Shown: one piece after another, positions 25,330-38,010 of the stretch
How positions within the stretch are numbered: the first letter of the stretch is position 1
Layout of the letters: every line of letters starts with the position of its first letter
Assembly: GCA_023055425.1 (NCBI GenBank)
Contig: JALGPY010000003.1
Location: 69,176,991-69,240,990 of the forward strand
DNA from: Linanthus parryae
Taxonomy: Eukaryota; Streptophyta; Magnoliopsida; Ericales; Polemoniaceae
Length of the DNA: 64,000 nt
Direction of reading: 5' to 3'
Notes under the pieces: generated by a model
Told to the model about the DNA's origin: nothing
Seen by the model: the letters and a program-made list of their open reading frames with translations, nothing else
Databases searched by the model: none
Made by a program: the position numbers and the translations under genes

Positions 25330-25589
25330 CTTCCTCTGTTCTCTATCTATCTTCACAGTTTTCATTTTATCACTATTCACTGGATCACTTCTATTTGGTG
25401 ATTTGATTAGTAAAGCGATGCAAGAATTTGATAATCTTCACATGATGTTGTAGAGGAAACTTTACTCTACAACACAATGGAAAAATTAGGAAAAAGAAAG
25501 ATCGTTTTGCTATCCAAATTAGTGGGTCAAAGTGACCCGATTACGGAAGAAAAAGTCAAATTGTGAAGATAGAGAGAGAACGGAGGAAG
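25330..25589 (+). mobile_element. Stowaway-like MITE, copy 3, 260 bp
   Basis: The ends are CTTCCTCTGTTCTC and GAGAACGGAGGAAG, flanked by TA (25328-25329, 25590-25591). The interior matches the family: TCACTATTCACTGGATCAC on the left, GGGTCAAAGTGACCCGATTA on the right. Confidence 0.85.
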
Positions 25590-25597
25590 TATGTAGT

Positions 25598-27564
25598 TGT
25601 AACACCACTAATTCCCGAGAGAATTCTTAGTGCAATATCAAGACTTTGGGGGAAAATTTGTAAATAGTTTGTCACGGATTTAAAGTTTGAATTTCGGAGT
25701 GTTAGCAATATTCGGAAGTTGTTAGAATGATTTTGAGGCACTAGAAATATTTGGGGTGGTTGTGCAATTCTCATAAATTAAGTAGAAGCTCTAATTCTAA
25801 TTTATACCCAAAAGTTTAGAAAACTACACTTTCGCCCCCAATGCATGAGAGACACTTGTCCAATTCAATTTGACACCTCACTAGATGAGAAGTCAACACC
25901 AACAACACCCTCTTCACCAGCATTCTGAAAAAAGAAAGAAAAAAAATCTCTCTCTCTCTCTCATCCATCATCTTCCTCTTCTTCCTCCTTCATCACCACC
26001 ACTCCTCCACCACAATCTCCACCGTCTCTTCTCCTCTTCCCGACCTGCTACTACCCGGAGTAGCCCTCACCACAAGGATCAAAACGCCCCAAACAATTCG
26101 GGATTTCATCAAGAATCGAGTGAGAAATTCGGGTTTGAAGGTTGAGACGAGTCCGGGAAGCACAAGCTTGTCCCTCAAATCGCCGGGAAAGGGGTCGCCG
26201 GAATCCGGGTTGAAGAACCCGACGGAAACCGCCACAAGCCGCCGATTTCTTGGGCGTTATCTCTGTTCCTGGCCGTTCAATCCCTCCAAACGGTTTCCCC
26301 AAGGCCTCTAGACATCGTGGAACACTCTGGGCAGCCTTGAATCTGCTGGGTATTCGTTGAAGCGTCGGAACAAGGCGGCAAAGTCGCCGGTAAACTCCAT
26401 GGCCGACCAAACCTTGGCCGACGTTAAGGATCGTTCGAAGTAGACGTATGTATTGTGTTGCTGCATTTACCGTAAGACCCGGAACCAATATGGGACGAGA
26501 GTTGTAGGAGTGCTAGCTTTGCGTTGCGCCTTTCATGGCTCAGAGGTAAGTACATATGTACGGCCTTTTTATATCAAAATGTGCGTTTGCGTTTGATGTT
26601 TCAAATGAATGTTTGTTATATGAAATAGTGTGAGAATGCATGTTTTCCGCTCGAATGTTGTTAAACTATTTTATTCATCTCCTTTGAGAACTCTCGGAAA
26701 TTACTTGTGAAATTTTGATATTACCTGATTCTGGTTATGTGAAAAAGAAGAAATAAAATACCTCTAATAGACTTAGGACGATGTACAGAGTACTGTTATT
26801 AATGGGAGGCGTCAAGCGATCCTCCATTTTCTTATGGCTAAGACCATTGAAGCAATGCTTCTTATTGTTGGATAGAACGTAAATGTTCACAAATCCGCCC
26901 CCGATGAGCCAAAATGTATCAAGATATTGAGGCCAAGGGATTTATAGAGCTATAGAGTGCTACTTATACTTGTAAGGGTCAATACGGTATAGGGGTGTCG
27001 ACACTTAAGGCCTTTTAGCTAATGTTGTGAGCGGGGTTGACGAATGGGCTCCCTTAACGCTCGGGTGAAATAGGGTTTGATAGACCCTAGAAGGAACCCT
27101 TAGTGATTATTTCGTGATCCCTCTGTTTACATCGATCCTGCTGGTGGCTCTTGACACGCCTCAGCTAAATTAAATTGTTGACTGAAGTCGAAATTAAAAA
27201 TTGACTACTTATTGATGTTGTTTGTGGCTCTTGATATGCCCTAAGCGATTGAAATGAATTGTAAATCTTGGCTACTCATGAACTACTATCGTTATCAGTT
27301 CAAATGAACTTGTTTACTCTGGATATTTTACCAACTACTCGTGGTTAGTTGAGAAGGCCACTTTGACCCGGACTGGATGCAAAAATGTTTGCATCATTTT
27401 GCAAACATTATCAGAGTGTCAAAGTGACCCTCGCAACTAAACGTACAAAAAGAGGTTCAACGGAGGAATTAACAAATATCACAATAAATTTCTAACAAAC
27501 TAATATCTGTGACAAGCTACGAAGCAATTAACTAGTATCTCATACTCGTGAAATCAATGACCCA
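25598..27564 (+). repeat. LTR-like block, possibly a solo gypsy-type LTR
   Basis: Starts TGTAACACCACTAATTCCCG, typical of plant chromovirus or related gypsy LTRs. It continues with a GC-richer leader-like region (26000-26540) and later GTGGCTCTTGACACGCC-type wording (27143-27165). A possible 5-bp duplication GTAGT occurs at 25593-25597 and 27565-27569, with CA at the proposed right end. The ends are not inverted repeats of each other, and a MITE-like unit lies at 27350-27476, so the right boundary is uncertain. Short ORFs on both strands in the GC-rich part are not supported as genes. Confidence 0.4.
27350..27476 (+). repeat. Short hairpin repeat (second MITE-like family), copy A
   Basis: CCACTTTGACCCGG, then GATGCAAAAATGTTTGCATC, TTATCAG, GTCAAAGTGACC and GGTTCAACGGAGGAA. 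The same order recurs at about 27828-27955 and 28110-28225. The core can form two overlapping hairpins. Confidence 0.6.
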
Positions 27565-27827
27565 GTAGTAATTAACCCTCCACTAATCTTGAAAACAATA
27601 GTTGTTTCTGCAACAATGCACCTCATTGAAATTAAAATCATAAAAGATTGAGCCTTACAAATAGAACTCAACATTGTTCCGTTTAAGATATCTATTATAG
27701 TTCATACATAGGCATCGTTCATAACTTCCTAAGCGGTCGAAGCATTAAGCCATAACATAGATTTGAATGGTACCAAAATACCATTCATTGCTAAATCAAA
27801 AATTTCATCCTCTATAGTCTACGAGTA

Positions 27828-27955
27828 CTTGTGAAGGTCACTTCAACCGGTTTGGATGCACAAAGGTTTGCATCATTTTGCTAATATTATCAGCGGGTCA
27901 AAATTCCATTCACAAGCACACCTAGAAAGAGAGGTTCAAAGGATGAAATAAACAA
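27828..27955 (+). repeat. Short hairpin repeat, copy B
   Basis: GAAGGTCACTTCAACCGG, GTTTGCATCATTTTGC, TTATCAGCGGGTCAAA and AGAGAGGTTCAAAGGATGAA follow the same order as copy A, with more substitutions. Confidence 0.6.
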
Positions 27956-28109
27956 TGGGAGAGGGGGGACTTCCACGAAAGATGGGTTCATAGAGGACAA
28001 CGAGGTCTACACTTTTATTTACTATTTTTTATGGATAATTTCCTTTTGCAATATACTGATTTATTAATGAACTAATTAAATTCATTGGAAATTCATCCTT
28101 TCATCCGCT

Positions 28110-28225
28110 ACCATCTACGGGTTCGGTTTTCATGCAAAAATGTTTGCATCATTAGCAGCGGGTCATAATGGCCTTCACATGACCACGCATAAATAGAGAG
28201 GTTGAACGGAGGAAATAACAAATAA
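28110..28225 (+). repeat. Short hairpin repeat, copy C
   Basis: CATGCAAAAATGTTTGCATC, AGCAGCGGGTCATAATGGCC and AGAGAGGTTGAACGGAGGAA match copies A and B. This copy lacks about 15 bp in the core. Confidence 0.6.
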
Positions 28226-29400
28226 TCAACAAATAACAAAACATTGAATGAACAGAGGGAATTGGCTCAGATCTGTACTCGTGAGAACCGTATAAGAGAT
28301 CGATGGTCACAGGTTGTAAGAGGATTTTTTCTTTCCTTACATATGATCATGACACTCTATCGGCTACAAAGAGTGAATTCGAATGATCCATATCATAACG
28401 GCCTCTTCAGTGAGCATGAAGAGGATGAGATCAGTACTCATTTAAGCCAAATAAGAGATGATAACAACAAGCTGCAAAAATAATTTTACCTCACTATGCT
28501 ATTACACTCTACCAACTTCAATGAGTGAATTCGATAGATATATCATCACAGCCTCTTACACAACTGAAAGTTTGGACACATCAAATTATCAACTGGCAGA
28601 ATTGACCGAGGGTACTTAAGAACTTCATATGATACATATAAATTGGGAGACATGAACAATTTCAGGTACCTCACTTTCATCCACATCACATTCAACTAGC
28701 CAAATTATAACACATTAAAACACACATTCCTATCAGTATCTTGCCGCTTATATATATCATTCAGCCCGTTAATACACACTTTCCAGTTAGTTAACAACAA
28801 CCACTTGGTTATGTGAGAAACAGTTTTAGCTTCACATACAGTATTGTACAACCACATTCTACATTCAGAAGATCCGAACACAGGATTTTCCCATAGTTAA
28901 GCTTTTTGCAGATATCACAGTAAAATTAAACCACATAGATTTAGAAGTATGAAAGATGGAGCCCAGCCTACAAATACAGATATCAAATTAAATTTGCTCA
29001 TTTTAAGTCATAGGAATTAAAAGGGCTTGTTAGATGTGAGCTCAAGACACAACTCAGAAACCAGATTGAAAAGCGCATGAAACTCAAAACCCAAATTCAG
29101 ACTGTGCTAGAGAGAGAGAGGGAGAGAGAGACCGGCCATTACTTGTGAGTACAAATTTTTGTGAAGGGTGAGACATGGACTTTCTCTTCGTGTGCCAAAC
29201 CTCCATTCTCTGCATATTTGAACTAGCTGGAAAAGGGAACGACAGAGAGACAGTGGTGGCAAGAGGACCACGGTTGTGTAGAGAGAGAGAGAGAGAGCAG
29301 GCAGTGGTGGAGAGTGTGGAAGATGATTAGTAATGGCGAGCTAGCTAGGGTTCATGTGGATATGGCTGCCAAAAGGGGGAGTAATGCCGGGGGGAATTCT
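28226..29400. other. Intergenic, no supported gene
   Basis: A frame of 79 codons (28244-28483) has no family signature. Two GA runs lie near 29110-29130 and 29281-29298. The GA-rich, low-coding stretch 29100-29400 resembles a 5' leader on the minus strand, but no coding sequence follows. Confidence 0.4.
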
Positions 29401-29429
29401 CAGTTGGAGCAGAGATAGGTGAATTAATT

Positions 29430-29756
29430 TTTTTTGTTGGATTTGATTTTGCCTCCAACATTTGGTGAGATTTCATTTCCCTCCCCAAAATTTAGCGAAT
29501 TTTAATTTCCCGCACAAAATTTTGGTCAAAATTGTGTTTAGATCCATTGACGACAATACTGCACGTCGTTAATAATTTTGGATTTCGGATGACTTGTCGT
29601 GTTCCCACGACAGAATCACAGTTGGTCCTTAAAAATCTGAAAAGATGACTAGCCAGACGACAAACAGAAAAAAATGACTGTTTATATTGCTTTTACCGAC
29701 CAGAATCCTGGTTGTCGGAATGAAACTGGTCGCTGAAAGTAGGATTTGTTGTAGTG
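29430..29756. mobile_element. CACTA-type element, right end only
   Basis: The plus strand ends GGATTTGTTGTAGTG at 29756, the complement of CACTACAACAAATCC, a CACTA terminal inverted repeat. Just inside are subterminal repeats of GGTCG/CGACC and GACGAC/GTCGTC type (29550-29740). I found no matching left terminus and no transposase, so the extent to the left is unknown; the left coordinate is only where these repeats begin. Confidence 0.55.
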
Positions 29757-30162
29757 ACCCTTTTTCGTTATGTCTAGTTACAAATAATAAGCTGGCCATA
29801 CTTAACATAAGGAAACCTAGTGAGCTCATAGGAGTGTACAACGTTCTCGTACGATACGTGGATTTCATGGATCGATTAAACACCAAATCCTAACAATCCT
29901 TACTCAATGTACTACGATTGTTGACTCGCATTTGAATCTCACTCAGTATATAAAGAAAACAATTTATCAAGATTTTCTTCCACATAAATAATCATAAATT
30001 AAGAGTTTCCAATATTACCAATAATAATGAAATATCAAATTAGGTCACTTTGGCCAGTCTGAGATACTTATATTTTATTTGACGGTCATGTTCAATATAC
30101 ATAAAGTATGCTAGTATAACAAATTGAAACTATACCATTTCATTGACCGATATGTGTCACAA

Positions 30163-31887
30163 TAAGGGTAATTTACACTTTACACCCTCAGAAGATGGTA
30201 ATTATACAGATCGTACCCTTACTGTTCATAAAATGACAAAGGACTCCCCTATTTTGGACGGAAAGAGACGGACAAGGATGGAAAACTGTAAAGTACTATT
30301 TTACCCTTCGTACTTACACTGATATTATCATTAAAATTGCAGATATTTTTGTTATAATGTTTAATGACAAAAAGACCCACGCATTCATTGTATCCTATCT
30401 CTCCGCTTCCCCACTACCAGTCTGTCCCGTCTCTTTGTTCCCAATTTTATTTTTGTCACTATTCACTGGGTCACTTTGACCCGGTGATTTGAATAGCAAA
30501 TCGATGTAATTTTTTGATAATTTTTTCATGGTGTTGTAGAGTAAACGTTTCTCTGTAATATGGTGAAAAAAATATCAAAAAGTCGTATTATTTTACTATC
30601 CAAATCACCCGGTCAAAGTGACCCAGATACGAGTCAAAAAAGTCAAATGGGAACAAAGAGACGGGACAGAGTGGTATATATCTATCTTCATCTCCTCCCT
30701 CTCTTCTCCTTCTGAACTCATGTCGATGCCCCTTAGTCTTAGACGCGGCGGCGACATTGTCGAGATGTCGATCTCCAGTCCTTTAAATCCCCCAGCCCAG
30801 TAGGTGAAATCAAGTATTGGTAATGGACAAATTGTAAATTGGGTCTCAAATTCGACATTGATGATTTGAAACAAAGAGACAGAAAGATAGTTGAGGTACT
30901 ATAATTGTGCACCGTGGGTTTTTAATCTTTCATCGAGAAAAAGTTGAACATTTTTTTTTAAAGTAGAAGTGAACTTGAACATTGGGTGTTCTTTACTTTC
31001 TCAGTAGATGGTTCATTCCAATCTCTCTGGCACATCAAACCCCAACCATCTATATTTTTTGAGACCATTAAAAGTCTGTAATAGACCACATTTTTATTTT
31101 ATTTTTTTATTTTTTTTGTGAGATTTTTTTTAGAAGAACCACATTTTTATTTTTATTCCACATCATTTATTCATATATATATATATATATATATTATAGA
31201 CTTATCTATTTGTTATCTACTGAGTTCAAACTCAGGACTTTGTGCATGAGTTTTTAGAAGTTTTATCATTTCAGCTAGCACTCATTTGCTTCAATAAATT
31301 ATTTTACATATGTTGTCAACTGAGAAAATAAATACAGTTTTAGTTTGTCTATTTTATTGAGAAGAAAGTGTAGCCAAGTTTTTATTTTGTTCGTTTTATT
31401 ATTAAATTTAAATTTGAAAAATAAGAAAATGTATATATTAAATAAGTAATTGTACATATCTAATTTACCTGTAGGTTCAATTATAAATGTCCCCTAATTG
31501 AGATGGGGTGATGGTGGCGTTGGTTGTGGGCTGCTCTGGTAATGTTTGGTGGTAGTGTGGTGTGTTTTGTGGTGATGTGTATTTGAGAGCAAACGTGTCC
31601 TTAGTATTTGAGATTTATGTAAAAGGGGCGGTATAGTCTTTAGTGGGAGTGGCAATAATTGTAAAATATAAACAGTAGAGGGGTAGAATAGATAATTAGG
31701 TGCTTCAAAGGGCAAAATGGGAAGGAATGGCATCCAAATATTGAGCCCCACTGCCACCTCACAGAGGGGTGCAAGCTGTAATTATTTTGGCCAAAAATAA
31801 GGGTGCACCATGTCATTCGATGAATAGTAAAGGTATAGTATGCCTAATTACCATCTTCTAAGGGTGCAAAGTGTAAATTATCCTTTA
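30163..31887. mobile_element. TIR DNA element of about 1.7 kb, family not assigned
   Basis: The left end, starting TAAGGGTAATTTACACTTTA, is the inverted complement of the right end (TGTAAATTATCCTTTA, ending at 31887) over about 70 bp, including AGAAGATGGTAATTA / TAATTACCATCTTCT. No transposase frame is present. The interior holds a nested Stowaway-like MITE (30417-30674) and an (AT)n run near 31169-31193. I could not settle a target duplication, so the superfamily is open. Confidence 0.65.
30417..30674 (+). mobile_element. Stowaway-like MITE, copy 4, 258 bp (nested)
   Basis: The ends are CCAGTCTGTCCCGTCTC and GAGACGGGACAGAGTGG, flanked by TA (30415-30416, 30675-30676). The arms are nearly complementary over the whole length: CACTGGGTCACTTTGACCCG on the left, CGGTCAAAGTGACCCAG on the right. 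It is nested in the 30163-31887 TIR element. Confidence 0.88.
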
Positions 31888-32063
31888 TTGTTACACTACA
31901 GTCGTTTCTATGACTATCCAAAAAACAGCAAGACTGTGCACCTTTTACTTACATTCCATAAATAACTGACAATCAATTTCGAGAATGGCCGAACTCGTAT
32001 GCATGTCCAATTATCTTACATATAGAACATTGGACATTATGATGTATGTTTATATTGCAAACA

Positions 32064-32250
32064 ATGGTTAGCAAAACGATACTCTAATTTGGTAATCCTT
32101 GCATGATCTTGTAGAGTAAATTTTACTCTACAATATTATCAAAAAATTGTCAAAAAATTACATCGTTTTACTATCTAAATCACCGAGTCAAAGTGACCCA
32201 GTTACGTGTAAAAAAGTCAACGGCCATTGAAAGAGAAGAAACAGAAGTAG
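32064..32250 (+). mobile_element. Stowaway-like MITE, copy 5, left-truncated
   Basis: From GGTTAGCAAAACGATACTC to AAACAGAAGTAG, followed by TA. The right half is complete (CACCGAGTCAAAGTGACCCA), but the left terminal region of about 70 bp is missing. Confidence 0.75.
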
Positions 32251-34499
32251 TACTACACTAGACGGGCAAGGATCGGTACCCCAAAATTATTACATGTGCA
32301 GGAAAGTATGGTATTGACCATATTATATCAATTGGGCTACTAGATGCTTCATTTTAGACCCATTCAAGAAGTCTCCATTCCAAACATAGGAATGAGCCAA
32401 TTAGTCATTTTCAGAGCCCATACATTTTTCAAACTTTACCAATAGAGACATATGCCTTCAATCGCATGATTCCTGGGCAAGAGTTTAGATCTGCAGAAGC
32501 ATGGATGAGACCTCCACATCATGGTTATCCATTGCCATATCTAATCATTTTTTTCCTTGTGAAAACCACATCCACTTACTTCAATTTGATTTTCTCTTGA
32601 ATTTGGGGTGTGCAGAATTCAAATTAGTTTGCTCACTTCCTCTTTAAGGTTTAGCTCTATTTGAAGTAGAATTCTCCTCCCTGGTTGACTTGACTGATTA
32701 GGGTAAATAGAATGAACCATAGAATTTCATGCTTTTAAAATTTGATTGGTGTATCATTGCTCGATCTGTTGGTGATTCATAATAACATGTAACCGGAAAA
32801 GGAATGTATTTATCTTTCAAAAGGGCATAGTATTATATAAGTGTGATTCGTAGCACAAGTCACAACTGTATTCTCTTCAATATAGAAAGGAAACAAACTT
32901 GCCTAATACACTATGTATGTCACCAAGTTGACAAGTTTTACGTTATTCGGTTTGAGAACGTAAATTTTGTGTTCAGACAATTAATGGAACAAACTATTAG
33001 GACGGTACAAGGCCTTTGTAGTGAAATATGTGTATGAAGTATGAACAAAAAATGTGTTCTTACAAAAGTGTAAAAACAATAGGTGTGTTTATATGTTTCT
33101 ACAAGATACGGAAATTATAGATTACAACATTTTTGCAAACTGAAAAAATGACCAAATCTAACTAAAGAAGTTCCTCATGAAGAAGAATTAAGTTACGACA
33201 CGAATGGATAAGAAGGCAATGAATGTGAGATTTTTAGTTTTAGTTTAAGTTAACAGTTATAATTTTAGTTTACGAAAAAAAAATATTCACTCTGAAACGA
33301 TAAGATGGCGAGTAAAATTTGCTTACTTTGGTATTTGGAAAACTAATACAATTGGCAGGTGATTGTAAATGCCCAAACGCAAAACATTACTGGTATTTAG
33401 TACAACACATTATTTGGAAATATATGCGAGTGTAAGATGATGATATTGTGTAAGACAACACCTTAAGCAACCACTCTTTAAGGGGTAGTTGAGTTGATTG
33501 AGTTCACATTTTTAAGTTTTTTGTGCATTTATCTACAGGTCTTGAGTTTAGACTTTGGGGCAATTTAATGACTACTTATACACCTCTTAAGAGCTGCTTA
33601 TAATCTTCCTCAACTGCGACTCCGTAAGCCAAATTTTTTTCGGACCGGTGTATCTTTCTAGTGTAGTTTGCAGGTTATGCAGGTTTCCAATCATTAAAGA
33701 AACACCTTGAGTAACCGCAATTTTCCGTTCTATTTCATTGGGCATATTTGTGTTGATTGGATGAGCAAAACTAAGTGACGTTATCAGAGTTTATAAGCTA
33801 GTTTTATTTTGGTTGTTTGGGGGATGCAATTATGGGTGTAGATTATTACAAACAAAACTCCTTCTTCCCAATATCGTAGGGTTTCAAATTTTTTTCGGAC
33901 AAAAAGGGATCCAGATCCCTGCTTAGTATTCCGATTACCTACATAGGGATCCGAATTAGGTGTAACGGACCATTAAATGAGGCCACGTGGATGAGTTTAA
34001 TGACTTTAGAAAACATAATTCTAGATTTGCAACAATAGGAATCTGGTTTTCAAAAAACAGATCGATATTTCAAAAATAGTCTTCCGTACTATAGGTGAGA
34101 TCGACGAATGACATTATTGACTTTCAAGACAATAATCTCACCCTTAATATCACATCCAAACAAACTTATAATTGCAAATTCTAACTTATTTGAACGATCT
34201 TGTGACTAACATCGCTATAATAATGATACATATGACATGAACATTCATAACTAAAAGGAGAAATCATTACTATACAGACCTAATAGACTAACATTAGTGT
34301 TGTATATTTAGCGTAGGGTTAACTAAGAGAAAGCAATATATAACCACAATAGTGTTGTCAGTTGTCACCACTCACCACCATGTAAGGTGTTTATAAAGTC
34401 ATTTCGATTTCACTTGATAAATAATGTATCAATCTTCTAAGGGAAACAAATATCTCACTATTACAAAAAGGAAAAGATCAATGGGAGATACTAGAAAGA
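32251..34499. other. Intergenic, no supported gene
   Basis: AT-rich sequence with only short ORFs that carry no recognisable domain. No inverted or direct repeats were found that I can support. Confidence 0.45.
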
Positions 34500-35045
34500 G
34501 TGAAAATTGGACCCCGACCAAAACCAAAATCAAAGGTATGGACTTTAAACCTTTTGGGGCAATCCAACAAAAGAGTCTCCATCAAATTTAGCAAGAATGG
34601 GAAACTGACAGGTGTGGGGAGAGAGAAAATAGATCAAAGAAAAGTGACCTACCTCTTCACCCTCACCAAAAATAGGTCCCACAAGAAATCCATGGTTTAA
34701 AGGCTGGCCAATCACAATACAAAAATAGGATGAGCTTTACTATTTCAACCAATAGGAAAATAGATAAGGCCTCCAATGTGGGTTTTGAAAGGGCAAACTT
34801 TATCTGCTGAATCTCCCAAAAAGGTGCATTTGCATTGTGTATAGCCGTTTCTGGTTTAAATAACCTGTAAAAGTGTAACACTGTGTAGGTCACATTTATG
34901 CCAACTGGTATTTTACAAATAATTGCACAATCACTCATCTGCAATACTATTTCCAAAGCCCAAAACACATTATAAATCATTTCACTAAATTTGATCATCA
35001 CTCCCTCCCCCTTGTTTTCTCAATTGAAATCTCCAATCTCCCCCT
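34500..35045 (+). promoter_or_regulatory. Putative promoter region of the CONSTANS-like gene
   Basis: Contains a CCAAT box in CAACCAATAGG near 34747 and a TATA-like TATAAAT near 34973, about 70 bp before the ATG. A short frame at 34500-34700 has no family signature and is not called as a gene. Confidence 0.35.
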
Positions 35046-36959
35046 ATGGTTTCCGAAAAGAAACTAGCAAACGTGGTTGGGGGCAAGACTGCACGAGCCT
35101 GCGACAATTGCATAGCAAAACGTGCAAGATGGTATTGCGCTGCAGACGATGCTTTTCTGTGTCAGGTATGCGATGCTTCTGTCCACTCAGCGAACCCTTT
35201 GGCCAGGAGGCACGAAAGAGTTCGCCTGAAAACATCATCACTCAAATCATCATCGTCACAAGACGACTCCAATTCTCTCAAATTGGAGAATTTCGTTCCC
35301 TCGTGGCAAAAAGGTTTAACTAAAAAACCTAGAACACCGCGACAAGGGAAGCAACATGGGAAAACGCAAAGCTGGAACCTCCTCGTACCGGAATTCCCCA
35401 ACGGGGAGACTTCGAACGAAGAGAACGACGAACAGCTTCTCTATAGAGTCCCTATCTTTGATCACTTTGGAGAAGGTGACGGTGATGACAAAAAGAACAA
35501 CAAGTTGCTTGAACATGGTGATAGCTTTCATGGTTTTCTTCCATCAGAAATGGAGCTAGCGGAGTTTGCAGCCGACGTTGAGAGCTTGCTGGGGAAAGGA
35601 CTCGATGAGGAGTCATTTGACATGGAATCACTAGGCTTGTTAGATCATCAAGATAACGAGATTGATGACCTAAAAGATGGTGGTGCTTGTTTAAGTGATG
35701 GAAGAGTGAAGGTTGAAGATGAAGTTGATAATGAGATTGACATGACAAGAGAAGCTTTTGAGTTCAACTTCGATTTCGACACTCCGGAGACGTTTGAGGA
35801 AGGAGAGAATTTGAAAGTAGAAAGTGAAGTGCCAACAATGCAGGAGGAGGAAGAAGGAAGTAGAGTTGATGAAGAATATAAGAGTCATAAGAAGATGCTA
35901 TTGAGGCTTGATTATGGAGCTGTCATGGAGGCTTGGAGTACTAATGAAAGGTCTCCATGGACTTCCGGTGACCGACCGGAGCTGGACTCGTCGGAATGTT
36001 GGCCTAGCTGCTTGGTAAGTCTTCTTTCTCTTTTAAATTGAGTCATATGGAAATGTGAATACTCAATTTCATTGTCAAGTGATTAGTAGAATGCCAATCT
36101 TTTTGCAGCATAGAAAGGTCAACTTTCTATTTCAGTATGGCAAATTTTAAATAGACAGAATTTCGGACAAAATAATTGACTAAAATTTCTGCTTTAATAA
36201 ATTTTATTTTTGAGATTACCATGGGTTGCAGGCCAGACCACAAGGATTATTAATCATCACGATGTTTAATCTGAGACCTCAAGGGAGGAAACCATTTGAT
36301 GATTTTTATTAGTTGTCATATTTCGCTTATAAATTCACAGTGTCCTTAACAGGTTATAGTTATAGTTATAGTAGAAGATTATGTCTTAATTTTTGTCTAA
36401 AACTATGTCTGTGTAACATGATTTTTGTTTTAAGAACCTAACATCAATCTACAACTTTGTCAAGAAAAAAAAGATGCTACACTTATATGTCGGTGGGTCA
36501 TACATTTGACTTAGCATTTCATATTTCATTCTGGTTTGCAAATATACAAATTGTTTTCAAACATCTAATATTGGGAAGTGAATTTCATTTAAAAAAGATG
36601 CTACACTTAGCTTTTAGGCATACAATTGTTTTCATTATTCTCTTTATTCAGAAAAATGTTACTTGAAATTAAGAGTTGGTTCTAAATGAAATTTTCAGGG
36701 TAATTGTGGAAAGGTTCATCATAATCCATACGGAGGAGACGTAGGAGGAATTGGTGCACATATCAGAGCCAAGAGCGATGGCGGGAGAGAAGCGAGAGTG
36801 TCAAGATACAGAGAAAAGAGACGTACTAGGCTCTTCTCCAAGAAAATAAGGTATGAAGTTCGGAAACTGAATGCAGAGAAGAGGCCCAGAATGAAAGGGA
36901 GGTTTGTAAAGAGGACCAATTTTGCAGCACCCACTTCTTTTCCTTTGCTTAGCAAATAA
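35046..36959 (+). CDS. CONSTANS-like B-box/CCT transcription regulator, 409 aa
   Basis: Two exons, 35046-36014 and 36699-36959, joined by a phase-0 GT-AG intron of 684 bp. Residues 19-56 form one canonical B-box zinc finger (C19, C22, C31, D34, C39, C42, H47, H56 spacing). No second intact B-box follows. The centre is very acidic. The C-terminus holds the CCT domain at about 353-395 ([20 protein letters not shown] onward, ending KGRFVKR), used for DNA and NF-Y contact. One B-box plus CCT, the early [15 protein letters not shown] wording and an intron just before the CCT exon fit the group II CONSTANS-like proteins (COL6/7/8/16, also BBX14-17). Family members act in the nucleus in light, flowering, chlorophyll or branching control; which applies here cannot be read from sequence. 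Both exons are intact. Confidence 0.94.
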
Positions 36960-37460
36960 ATAAACCTTTTTTTCAGAGCTTTATTGATTTGTAGCTAGTA
37001 AAATTTAAGGAATTTTACTACATATTTAGGATTTGTACATATATCGAAAATAAAAATATGTCTACACCGTAAAAATGCAATATAGACATAGATATGACAG
37101 CTTTTTCTCTCAAATGGAGAGCAAACATGCTTTTGATTTCGCCACTAGAGATGGTACTCGCTAACCATTTTACTTAGAGTAATGAGTTTGCAATACACAT
37201 TTTTGAATACTTTGAGATAAATGTGGTAATATCCAAACTTTTACTCGAGACCCAAAACAATTTATGATTTTCGAGTTTTGGCCAAATATTAGAGTCTCGT
37301 TGCTAATATCAGCAGAAGAACGCAAGCTTGGCGCTATGAAGACAAGATGGGAGGAAAAAAGGACCAGTGAGGCAATTATCTAATACAAGACTGTTGTGTA
37401 ATTAAGTGAAAACTTCAAGGACTTATTCAACAATTTACAACGTCTATTACATTTGTATTA
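36960..37460. other. 3' flank of the CONSTANS-like gene
   Basis: AT-rich sequence with no further ORF of note. The presumed polyadenylation region lies just after 36959, where AAATAAATAAAC overlaps and follows the stop. Confidence 0.4.
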
Positions 37461-37468
37461 GGGTTAAT

Positions 37469-38010
37469 TAGGGATGGCAATGCGGTCCGCTCCGATCCGA
37501 GATCCGGGGTGATCCGACCCTAATGGAGCGGTCCGAATCCGATCCGTTTGCTTTTGGATCGGATTTGGATCATAAAAATGTGATCTGTTCGGATTTCGGA
37601 TCGGATTCGGATCATAGCTGTAAATATCCGTTGATGCGATCCGATCCGTTCCGATAGTTATATATTTGTTGATCCGATCCGGTATCCGATCCCATAGCAA
37701 TATATTTATTATCTAATATAAAACATATGGATTTATGACCCCATGTGTGAGCGAAATTACAAATATGCCACACCTATATGTAATTGGATTGGATTGGATC
37801 GGATCGAATCCTATCCGATAGTGTTGATCCATGACCCGTTTACACTAACGGATCGGGTTCGGACTATTTTAGTGATCCGTTACATGATCCGATCCGGATC
37901 CGATCCGTATCCGAACGGATTCAGATCGGATTCAGATCAGGAGAGTACATTTTCGGATCGGATCGGATTATGTACAGATCCGATCCAAATCCGATCCGTT
38001 GCCATCCCTA
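37469..38010. mobile_element. hAT-type MITE, 542 bp, perfect 8-bp TSD
   Basis: The terminal inverted repeat is TAGGGATGGCAA / TTGCCATCCCTA. Both sides carry the identical 8-mer GGGTTAAT (37461-37468, 38011-38018). The outer 200 bp on each side are dense in GGATC, GATCC and GGATCGGAT words pairing left with right, so the element can fold back on itself. No transposase ORF; ORFs running through the repeated words are artefacts. Confidence 0.92.
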